The notes beneath the pieces are model-generated. The model had not been told where the DNA came from, searched no databases, and saw only the letters and a list, made by a program, of their open reading frames with translations. A stretch of 60,000 bases of DNA from Cristatella mucedo. Taxonomy: Eukaryota; Bryozoa; Phylactolaemata; Cristatellidae. The stretch's first letter is position 1; every line of letters starts with the position of its first letter. Both the position numbers and the translations under genes were made by a program. Positions 1 through 12,100 of the stretch are shown piece after piece. The stretch is taken from assembly GCA_009760855.2 (NCBI GenBank), contig WPIO01000185.1, positions 358,001 through 418,000 on the forward strand, given 5' to 3'.

Positions 1-115
1 AGAGCCTGATGAGAAAATGGAGCAGGACGAAGAGGCTCCAGTACCAGTACAAGAAAATCTCTCCACCAACTCTGTGAGCACTAATGTAGTAGTAGAAGAG
101 GGAAGCTCTAGCAGT
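1..115 (+). CDS. HNRNPU-like: hnRNP U-like exon (first visible), acidic linker
   Basis: The frame beginning at base 2 reads an acidic stretch ([15 protein letters not shown]...) and ends with Ser-Ser at a consensus GTAAGT donor at 116. There is no reason to call the Met at 17 a start, because the frame is open to the window edge. The upstream boundary is outside the window. Acidic, low-complexity sequence at this place is typical between the SAP and SPRY domains of hnRNP U. Confidence 0.75.
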
Positions 116-3100
116 GTAAGTGAAACCTTTCTTTTCTGCGTAAGTGCGTTCTTATTCAGCTCAGCACACTTCATTTTTGGCAAAATGACCTGTAGCGTGC
201 CTATGAAAAGGACAGCAAAGAAGAGGCTGTGAAGAAGATTGGAAGTGGCGACCTGCAGCTGCCAACATCTAGAGAGAGATCTCGCTCACCGCGTCGTCGC
301 TCTCGGTCGCCGGTGCAGCAACGTCAGAGGTATGTGGTGCTCTCTTTTAGAGCATACATGCTGCTGACCCAGTTCTGAGGATGGGTTGGGCCCAAAAGAA
401 CCAGACAGTGGGCAGTGGTCTCACCAATATGTGGTATTTACTTGCTACTGGAACATGCTGAAGGCTGCAGAGGTGGATCCTTCAGTAGTCATGAAGATAA
501 AGCATGTCTGTAACTGTCCCCAATCCCAGAATGCTGTCTCGATAGTGATTGTGGCTGGAAAGCCTAGTAGGGTAGATGGTAGACTGGCTGTATTGGTGGC
601 CAAATGCAGATAATCTGCCGCCCGATGGTCTGAGTTGCTGAAGCACAGTTCCCCTAAATCTCAAAGCTACGATGTTTTCGGATGTCAACGAAGAACTGCC
701 CTTCGTGATTTGTTGTTCATTCAGATCTGTCAGTGACCTCGAAAGGTTAATTGAAGTCGTCCTCTGTGCAGGAGATGAGTCAGACGCAGGCCCGGGTTCA
801 CGTCTTCTTACTTGCATACGCGATGGAAGGCCCTGCTTTTGGTTAGGCAGATGCTTTCAGATGTCACGAAAAGACAGATGAATGATATTTGCACGTACGA
901 GCTTAAACAAAATGCACTAACCGTCTTAAGTCTTACATTTATAAAGAAAACATTTATCAAGAGGCTGAAAAGCTGTCGGTGCATTAAAAGAGCAGCTCAA
1001 TTGCCTTCTTTCCTTCCTTCTTCCCCTTAGATTTCTTCCTAAACTTGCCTATGGTTGAAGATTTAAACTTAATTGGGGAAACGTCTTTTGAGGGGCTTTC
1101 GCTTACTGCTTATAAGAATGCATATGTTAAAGCATTGCTACCGATGCTTCGATGCCCTGCAAAGAATGCAACGATTGAGTTAACATAGCCAAAAGTTATT
1201 AACAACTACCAATTATTTTGGGCATTATCATATGCCATCCATCCTTTTGTGAACTGTCTTTGCTGTTGCAGTCTTCCTTGTCAAATAGCTAGTGAAAACT
1301 TGACTGACTGCGTCCGTTTAAATAATTTTTGTGGGTATGGCACTTGGCTAAATAGTCACTGTTTATGTAACTCACCACAATTACAAAGGCTTGGCCTGAT
1401 GAGGTTAGTTGTTGCCATGGGGCCTGCTAAAGTAGTACACAGAATCCAGCATGGCATGCTTGGACGATTGACTGTTATATGGTAGTTAGGGTAGTTTGGT
1501 GGCTGCTTCTGGGAACTAATGACCGCTGCTACTAATCTTAAATGGCTCTATTGGTTAAAAGACATTAATGTTGAAAGGTTGACCAAGAGATAGAGCTTAT
1601 AAATAGATTCCTTACTGCCTTTCTGTACAACCCATCGGTTTGCCAAAGTGCCTTTGGCAAACCTAGACAAATATCTCTTTCACTTACAAGGCAGGCTTGG
1701 TGCAGCCTAATCAAGAGGAAGCTGCGGTATATATAATCGTGTGCCGTGAGCCACCTTCGATAAAAAATAAAGTTGGCAGTCACCTTTTTACCAACAGACC
1801 ACGTGGTTTCTCAAAGTAAAATATTTAAAGCAACTTGTAGAAGTCAGTTCTTGCATAAGGTATGGTCAACTTGTAAGTGATATAAAGTAATAGTGACTCC
1901 ATCTATGCTCTATCTCTTTTTCTTTGCTCTGCTGTACCATCTTTGTACACCTAGAGTAGCACCATCTCTGTATGCCTCGTATGTTTGCATAATGCATGTC
2001 TGCCTATGTAAGTGTTAATGCAGGCTAGTGTGATCATTTGTTACTAGCATCGGTGGTGATAGTAATGTGTCTTAACAGAGCGACAGGTAGTCTGAGGTGT
2101 TTTTCTCTTCCGTTTTGCGACAGCTAAGGTCTTTATGTGTGCACTGTTTTATGAGCTGAATATCGGAACCTCCAAGCCTTCGATGAGTAAGCAATTGAGC
2201 GGCTGTATTATTTGCTGAAGGTCTCCTCAGAATGTGCGCTCTGCCGATGACGAGTCATGGATATTGTCCGAGGAAGTACAGCTCGACCGCTACAACTCGG
2301 ATCTAAATATGGTGATCAAGGACAATTACACTGCAGTTCCTCTTTGCCAGGCTGGCTTTGCTTACATGTGGGCCAGTGCTAAAGCTACTTATGGTGTCAC
2401 TTCCGGAAAAGTTGCATTTGAATTTAAGGTACCATTTTTGTTCTTGTATACTGCACCATTAATTTCTTTTCTTACAGTTGCTTTGTCATATGCCGTTGAT
2501 CTTTGCTTTCTGCTGCCTTGCATTGCATTGTGAGCATCGACTCCTCTCCAGTAATTGAGGATCTTTGCATTAGGTCACCGATGAGCCTCATGTTGACTTA
2601 CCGGCCGACGAGACTTTCCCCCATGTGGCACGAGTTGGTTGGTCAATAGACTCAGGATCTACGCAGCTGGGAGAGGACAGCACGTCGTGGGGCTATGGAG
2701 GAACCGGCAAAGCCTCGCACGATAATACGTTCAAGTATTATGGGCAGTCGTTTGCCAAGGGGGACGTCATCACAGCTTATCTTGTACGTATGGATTCTCC
2801 ATTGGTTTACTACCAAGACGTTTTTGCAGCTTGCTTGGGGCTGCCCGTGTGTGGTAGCGGTCTTGGTACCTTGGTAAATGACGGTGCCATCCATACCCCT
2901 CGAATAGGGCATTGTCGGCTGTTTGGCCGTTGTGATGGTTTAGACCTGTCGTGAGGCCAATGTTGTGCCTTGCAAATCTTGCCATTAAAGACTTCAGATC
3001 GTGAGCAATAGTCTATCTATGCTGAGCTTGCCATGACAGAACCACCAAAGCATGGGTCGTTTTTAAGCTTAAGCAGAAAGGTTTCGAGTTAGGCGAACGT

Positions 3101-6100
3101 GCTGAAAGAGACCAAGAGAAACAGAGCACATCCGTAAACCCTTGTTAAGTCGAGATGCACATTGTGTACTGTGTATTGAGTGAAAGGCACTTGCTGCTAA
3201 CTGTAAAGCAACAAGGGAGGTGTCGGGAGTTCTTGCAACTTTAGCCGTTGTTGTCGCTGGTCATAATATTTTTGTATAGCATCCTCAGAAACTAAAAAAC
3301 AACTCTTTCTAGGCACTTTACAAATGCTGGCAAAAATGTGTCTATTGGTTAGTAATAACATACACTGTGTGAGCATGCATTAACACACACAGAAAATTCA
3401 AAAGAACCCATCGAATGTTGTGAGAAAAGGGTGCATTTTTTAAATGTCACGTCAGGGGATGCCGTGATGTCAGTCGGTAGTAAGTTCCAGGCTATGGGAG
3501 CATGTGAACTAAAGGCACCGTTCCCAACGAATTGAGCTGGGCTATAGGCACAGCTTAATCTTGGATTCGAGTCGAAGAGTAGGTAGTACACTATGCCTGG
3601 CCAGATTGGAAAGTATTCCAGTTGGTTAGGCTATCGAAAGAACATTGAGGGACCTAAAGTAAGTGGCAAAATTCTTTAATCGATAGCAGTTTGATTGGGA
3701 GCCAGTGCATGTGGGCAAAAAAGAATTGTGATGTGGCAACTGCTACCTCTTCCGAGTTCTAGAATGAACGTGCATGCTTGATTTTTGTAGGATATAGACA
3801 GCTCTCCGGTGGTTCTTTCCTTCTCGAAGAACGGGGAGGATTTGGGCGTGGCCTATGAAATCGAGAAGTCGCTCCTGAAAGGTCAAGCCTTATTCCCGAC
3901 ATTTTTGAGTAAAAACATGGAATTCACTGTGAATTTTGGCCACCAGGTAAGCAACCACTACTCACTCCGTGGTTCTTTTTCTGTGTTTTTAACCCAAGGC
4001 AATTTTACTGATGCCATATTGCTGTATAACCTAATCTTCAGCACCGTTTCGTTGGTATGGATATCAATGACGTAGTTGGGCTTTGGTGGAATCTTTTTAG
4101 TGTGTCCACAACGGCGTTGCAAAGGGTGTACGAGACAAGTCATAGTTGCACCTTATGTGTATGAAAAGTAGCTCTGTAGCAACAACGTAAGCACTGTGAG
4201 TACATAGTTTGAATTGAACATTTCAAGTGTAGTTCGTGTAAAAAAAACAAACCTTCAGGCCAATGTGCTCGTCCTACGTGTTCAAACCAATATTTGCTTG
4301 CAGCTTCTTACTTAGATGCATACAGCACCAACGTTGTTAATTAAAAGAAAGACCTGCCTTGTCATATCTTGCACGTGCAGTGCACCATCGAAATGCTAGC
4401 TGCAATTTCACTCTCATAACCCAAGATCTGGCTTCTGTGAAGTTAGATAATAGCATACCCATGGTCTATTCTCATTTTATGTTATTCTCAACTTCCACAG
4501 TATCAGTCAGCGGCATGATGGTGAGTGATGACCTCAGGCAGCACTGTATAGATGTAGCTAAGATACCAGGCATCAATCTTCAGCTCACTGTGATTTGTAC
4601 TTATCGTCATGCTTTGCCTCCGTTCGATTGCTGCTTTGCTTACATGTATTGGCATGAGTGTGCTCATGCACTCACACATCACACTAACATTTCTCTCGCT
4701 AGTTTGTCAATGTCGTCTGTCATGAAAGTTGTTATCGGTACCAAATGACGATGTTATTCTTTGTAGGAAGCGGCTTTCCCTCTACGCGAAGGTTACACCT
4801 TCATTGGTCGAGTGCCATCTGAGCAGCGAGTCCGCGCAGGCTTGCCCCCAGCAAAGAAATCAGATGCCGAGGTGCTGCTGCTTTTGGGCTCACTGGTCTC
4901 CACAATTTTTAGTCGTCTGTGGTGTGCATGCACACGTATACGACTTGTCTTATGCACAAAGCAACAATTTGAGCAGTGTCATAATCTACTTTAGTGTCTG
5001 CCACTTAATCCATTTACTGCTGCAGGTCCTGATGCTCGTTGGTTTGCCCGCAGCTGGTAAAACCTTTTGGGCTGCGAAGCAGTGCCAAGCACACCCAGAA
5101 AAAAGGTACAACGTACTGGGAACTAATGCAATTATAGATAAAATGAAGGTATGTCGATCAGTGCGTTATTTTAGCGCTAATGCTACGGACAAATCTCATT
5201 TTGTGTACTGCTTGCAAGTTTACTTAGGTTGTAACTTACTTGTTGAAATCTTATTATGCACCATGTTCAGAGTGCTCAATTAGCTTGGCCAACCATCCGG
5301 CTGCACGACTTAAATGAAGAAATGAAGGCACCTGGATTCTATTTCGGCTGAGACTCATATGTAGGACTGAGAAGCTGATCAGACTTGTAAACCTATTGAA
5401 GCTTTACCTTGCTGAGCTCATGAGAGTCCTGGTCATCGGCCGGACCACTATGGCTAGATCTCTGCCTCATTAAAAAAGCTCATGGAAAGACTATACGTAT
5501 GCCGATTCGTGTAGCACCAGCTACAGGTGGGTTATGGTTCATTTTTGGGACCTGATGCCAGGTAATGACTGGCCTCTGAATCTTTCATATCATCGTCTCT
5601 CAGGTGCTCGTACGTTTTTAGAGCCAGTCCAACCCAAGGTTAATTCAGTGCTATGACATAGGAGGAAAACGATCGTTTTCGATCACCCATGGTCATAATG
5701 AGACAAGTCCAAGTCTTTATTGGTTGACCAATGATGATGATGATCAGCAATTTTAAAGCACGTAGAAAGAGATTGAGTTCTCTGAGGGTGCTTTATCAAA
5801 TGCATTATAATTGTTATTATATGTATTATTATTATTATTATGACTTGTTATTGGACATGCATGCTTTTTCATTCTACAAGTCCGGCTTCTTTTCACGATG
5901 CTTGCTGATAGCCCACCCACCCTCCCCATGGCCGACTCACTTGTTATGTCTTAATTTCTACAGCATCAGCCACTGGCATGAGATGATTGGTGACTTCAGA
6001 CAGTACTTTGTAGGTCCTAGCTAAGATACCAGGCATCCATCTTTGTTCTTTGCAAAATCCCCAATACTGCTTGTAAGAAAAGGGCAAGTTGTCCCCAAGT

Positions 6101-9100
6101 CTCATGTAATGCTTGGCTTCCATTTCTTTCCTAATATGTTGCATTTTTTGGTGTTACAGCGCCTAGATGACCGTTAAGGCTTCTTTGGGCGCTATACAAG
6201 TACTTGATTCGTTCGTAATCATGAAAAACAATCCTTAGTGGTGCATATGGCTTACGTTCCAGGTACCACTTGACATGATCTCGGTTCGCAAGATAAAGGT
6301 CTATTTCAACCGAGAACTTTTAGATCTGAGGAGGGAAAAGCGCATGCTGGAGAGGCGTTTCAAAAAGAAACAGGATGTGGCTACTGGTGCGACATACAAA
6401 ATTGTTGTTGCAGAATATAAAGCCAAGATCAAGAGGGTAAAGACATACTTTCCTTCCAACTTAGTTTCTGGAACAAAGCAGTCCCTTCTAAATTTATAAT
6501 AATTCGTGATATTCATGGCAATAATAATAATAATACGTTTCTTTAGTACCCCAGATAATTTAATTTCTTTCTTGGCACTTTACATATGCTGTGAAAGAAG
6601 CATGGTCATATGAATACTCATAACATGCACAGTGTAAAAAGGCATGTTACTAGTCATTAGTTGTCACGTGCACAGTGGCAACAAGCAAATACAGTTAGTG
6701 GTAGCATGCAGTTTCATCACGAACATAAAGGACAACTCATAATGACCTATCAAATGCTAAATGAGTCTAGTCGGGGAATCTGATGTCAGTCCGGAGTAAG
6801 TTTCAGGCTTTGTGAGCATTGGAACTAAAAGTCAAGGGATGCGATGTCAGTCCGAGTAAGTTTCAGGCTTTGGGAGCGATCGAACTACCGGCAACGATAT
6901 CAGATTCGTTGGAGTCATTGCTTAACGATTGGATCAGAAGAACTGTTTATACACGTAGCCTAGCCTGATATGGCAGTTCTGATGGGTAGGCCGGAGCCAG
7001 AGAATGAGGGACCCAAAAGTGTGACAAATCCTAGTCAATGCGCTGCTTGTTTGGAAGACAATACATGGCACGAAGTGCTCTGATGTGGCAACTAAGACGC
7101 TCACGACAGACAAGTGCCTTCTTTATCACTTGTAGGTTCCTCATTTCGCATGCCTGTTCTGCAAGCAGTGAATTACAGCAGTTGAGATGGGATGTCACAA
7201 ATACATTGACTAACTTTAATTTGGTTTCACTGCCTAAGCAGTCCTGAATTCCGGCTATATTACCTAACTGAAAGGCAGACTTGATAGTGGAGCTAATGTG
7301 ATCGTCGAGTTTTAGATCAGTTTGGAACAGGACACCTAAATTTCGTGCGGATTCTATAATAATCATAGTAATAATACACTTGATAAAGCGCCCTCAGAGA
7401 ACTCAGTCTCTTTCTAGGCGCTTTACATTTGCTGCAAAGGAAACACGATCAAATGGTGAGTGGTATCATGCTCAATAGGTCTTAGCTGTATCGTTTCCAT
7501 ATAAGATTCTCGTGGAGATATGCCGGCAGAGTCGATTTTGAGCCTTTAACTTTCGACTTGCTGTTCACACTTGTTTCAGCCATAACTAATAAATTAAGTT
7601 TTATCGGCAGTGCATAGCGAGCCTGTATCGCTAACATGGTTATCTTCCTTTTCACACTCATCATTGACCATATTGCTGAAATTAGTTGATCATTTAAATT
7701 TACACGTTGACTCATGACAGTTTTTGATAAACTTATTAATTATTTAGTCAACTTTTCATGCATGTGTGTGAACAGCTTGCTGATCATTGCACCACGTGGC
7801 ACTCACAAATACACGTTTTAGTTGAATAATCTATCACGATCATGAGGTTCTGACCATTTGGCTCATTGGAGGCTGTAATCGCAATGAGCCCCGTGCTACT
7901 TTACTTTAACTGAGACAGCACTGCTGTGAGTGCAGCCTGATGATGTTAAGTAAAAGCACGATTGCCATCTTTATTCTCGATCCGTGTTTCATTTCCCGAG
8001 TTCTACTTCTGTGCTTACACCTTTTTTGATCTACAAATCCTGAGCAGGATTCTTGCAGCAATGGTACATTATTTATCTGCGCGAAACACTGCAAATCGTT
8101 TGAGACTAAATGGATCTTATACTGAAGTTTCTGTTAAATCAAACTCAAAGCCTAAGCAGATATTGGTGTGCTCAATAGCTAAGACTCTTTAATCACGATG
8201 CGCTCTTGAATTTGTTTTCGCGAAGTTTAAGGACTGTGAGCTCAGAGAGGATTTAGAGATTATGCTGTTTTTTTATAGCTTAATCTGATATCCCCAACTT
8301 ATGCTATTTACCTTGGTGAAAAACTTGCCCTATTGTAAAACGCCATTTTGTGGGTGTCATATCTTTATTTGGTCGTTTGGCATAGCTACTTGACGTACGG
8401 CACGACATTAATGCATGGTTATAGGTGCATCTTTATTGCTGCCAGTCATCTATCATGCTATTTTTCTGAGTTCCAGATTAAAGTTGCCCCCAATATATGT
8501 AGACTTGATATATGCTCAGTGGTCTTCATTGCAATAATACTCACATATTATCACACCGTGTTTCTGGTTTTCAACCTTTCATTGGCAATGGGGTGCTGAA
8601 CTCTGCAATTCAGAGTATTCTGCAACTGGTGGCAGCAGAAGCTGCTCACAGCTAACAAAAATATACTGAAACAGTGATGCCCTAGTTTGCCCATAGGTTT
8701 CTTCAAACCATGTAGCTTTAAGTGACACCAAGGCCGGGCTCCTTGTAGTGCTGGCTTGAGTGTTAGAGTAATCTGCCTTTTTGTATAAAAAGAGAAAAAA
8801 AATACAACACCAAGTCCCCCTAGTAGCCTTGCATGAAAATGCAATGTTTTCAAAGATGGGTACCCCAAGTGTTTCCTTAAATGTCTTCAGGGCAGTCATA
8901 AACCCACAGCTGTAAGCTGTCAATAATAATAATAATAATAATGCACTTGATAAAGCGCCCTCAGAGAACTTAATCTTTCTCTAGGCGCTTTACATTTGCT
9001 GCAAAGGGAAATGCAATTGAATGGTAAGTAAAATCATGCTTGAAAAACAAACAAAATGAATAATATGGTTAGGGGTGACATGCACAGGGTCGCCATGCAA

Positions 9101-12100
9101 ATGTGGTTAGTGGCAGCATGCAGTGTCAGCACACATAAGCACATGAAGGACGAATCACAGGGACCCACTAAATGCTGTCCTAAATAGGTGTTTTTAAGTT
9201 TCTTTTATATGTGATCAGGTCAGGGGATGTTCTGACGGACATGACCTGAGGCTAATGACACATTAATGATGTTACTTATGCATGGCAGCAGCAGATCAAT
9301 GCAACGTAGGAGCAGGACAGTGGGAATAGGGTCCAGAGGACTTGTTGTCTTGTTTGATTGAGATACGAACTTTAGGACTAGATTACTAGTGACCTGCTTA
9401 AATGTAGACAGTGAGGTGCAGCCAGGAACAGCATTCTAGTGGGGAGGTTCCCATCGCAGGGATGGATTCCTTGATCTTGTCTATCTTCTGCACAAAGAAT
9501 CAAGAGAAGCGATTGGCTAGATCATCACAACTTTATTAGAATTTGATATGAGTACTTGCTGTAAGTCAATGTGGTACCTATGAAACCCTGTGAAACAGTG
9601 CATCGTGGGTGCCCCTCAGCCAAGAGCATGTACCATTTCAAAAGACAGATCATGAACAAGGCTGTTGCAATTTAAATTTATAGCAAGCCAACAAGAATTA
9701 TCTTAAGCAATCTGTATAACAGGCTTGGGCATATTTTTGTTGCATTTTAGGCAGATTTCTGGTTTGGGGTGGTGTATTTCGATTGTCTCCCAGCCCAGCT
9801 TGGTATTACTGTTGTAGAGCATCTCTGTTCTGATTGATTGCGGCTTCCTGATTCCCGGCTGCCTTTCGGTTCACTATGCACTCACTCATTGCTTGTTGGG
9901 TGTTGCAGGTCATGGGTCTTCAACGGAAGTACAACTACTCCGGTCGTTGGGATGTGCTATTTGACAGGAGCAACCAATGCTTGTTAAAGCTTATGGAACT
10001 TGCCTCATCGAAGCGCAGAAATTACATCATTGACCAGGTCAGTGAATTGCTGACTGAATCTATCCTTCTTGTTGATTTGAGAAGCCTAGATCTTGCTGGG
10101 CTTAAACATTCGATGTCAATGGTTTTGATGCAGTCTTAAGCAAGCAGATTGAGCTTATCAAGGTATTTTAACGTTTAGTGGGATAGATAACCATGACCTA
10201 CAAGTAATATATACCTGCTTCGGCAGACTTGGCTGTATATGTAACAGAAAAGCCTTCAAAATTAGTTGGTTTTTTCTAAACCGGTCTTTATGCGCATACT
10301 CTGTGGTCCCACCACATGTATTGTCAATTTGTGCATAGCCTGTTGTTGGTATAAGAAAGAATCTGCAACAAACTGCAACCGAGTATGAAAACCGAAGTGC
10401 ACAATTGTGCCAAGTGCTTCATTTGGAACTAGCGTCATGTGTGTGTCCGGAAAAAAGCTAGACACTATATATTTTTACAGCCACCCAGGCTTGGCTTGTT
10501 TTGGTCGGTTCTTTACTAGAGCTAGCGATTACATGAGAATGCTTTAGAAATCCCCTCGTATAGTAGACCTGCTGATCGATGGCTTGCATTAGTGTCTGTT
10601 GTATGTTGGCAATCTAAGCTCTTCAGGTGGCACGAGTCAGTGCTAGAGCTAACCTTCAGAAGACGTATTTTCTAAACTGAGTTCCACCAGTTTACTACCA
10701 GGCTAAGTTAGCCTTCCTTGTGTTTTCTCTTTAGACCAACGTCTATGGTACAGCGCAAAGGCGTAAAATGAGTTCATTCGAAGGTTTTCGCCGTAAGGCT
10801 GTCATCGTTGTCCCATCGGATGATGAGTTCATTAGCAGAACTGTCAAGCGGACGAAGGAGGAAGGGAAGCAAGTGCCAGATGATGCTGTCCTTGAAATGA
10901 AAGGTTAGAGCGCCATTTGCTCCGCCTTGTAAATAAGTGCGCGCGAGTTGGTGCAAGCACCCAAGTAAAAGTTTTGAATTATGGATGTCTTTTATCATTT
11001 GTAGCTAACTTCTCCATACCAAGTGTGAATGAAGTGTTTGATGAAATAATATTCGCCGAGCTACCTGAAGCAGATGCACGGAAGCTTGTAGCACAGTATA
11101 TTAAAGAAGGTCAGGTCAAGTTTCCTCCGGGTGCACGACGCTTCAATGATCGTCGGCAGGGTCCAGAACAGCAGGCTGATCGTGGTGGCCGTGATGCAGG
11201 TGAGCATCGAAAATCATTGACTGTTTGTGGCTCGAGTCTATTCTGCCAAAGTTCTGTTAGGTTTACCAGTTAACTTTTTTTAGGGCGTGGCCGTGGTCAC
11301 ACTGGTCCCCGGGATGGCTTTAGAAATGACAAGCCTGACAAGCCAGGTTATGGTAAGTTGTGCAGCTAGTTCTTTCTCTCTTCCCATTTAGTCACCACCT
11401 GTCTTACTTCACTTTGTCTTTGCTTGTTTGCAAATTTGTTTTGCTAACTCGTTCACTGGATTCGCTGCTGTTCACTTTCTTTAGCCTTGTTATTTTGCTC
11501 TTTGCGACTGATGAATATAGCACTTATCATCAAATATTTTTTATAATAGGGAGCAGCCACCGCAGTGCTGAAGATAGTGGCTCCAGCAGGGGCTTCGGGA
11601 ACAATCGATATGAAGACAGGAATCCTCGCCCAGATAGAGGCTATTATCCTGTGCAGTCGCCTTCATCAGGCAGCAAAGGATTTGGTGGTGGCCAGGTAGG
11701 CTGGTCGCATCGTTTGCAGGTCTAGCTGTTCGATCTGTTGGCAGCTGGATTAGCCAGACTGCTTAGTGTTAACCAATGAACCCCTGTTTCTTAGTGGATG
11801 CTGTTAGCATGAGATTTATAGCTGCTTTGTAACGTTTTGGTTGGACTTGTTGGTGCTGCAGATTACTGTTTTTAGTTAGCATCCCCTCGCTAACATTTGT
11901 CATAATAGGGCCAACAATGCTGTGCACCTGTGCTGCCATAAACCAATGCACCTGGCCACCCCATTTGTTTGTCTGACCGCGACCATTAGGGTGATTCCAT
12001 CGACTGTTATAATTTGCTGAAGCATCATTCCTATTTTCTCAACCTTGGCAATGCTTCAGATCGACGTTAAAATTACGAAGTGACGGTCATACATTAGCAT

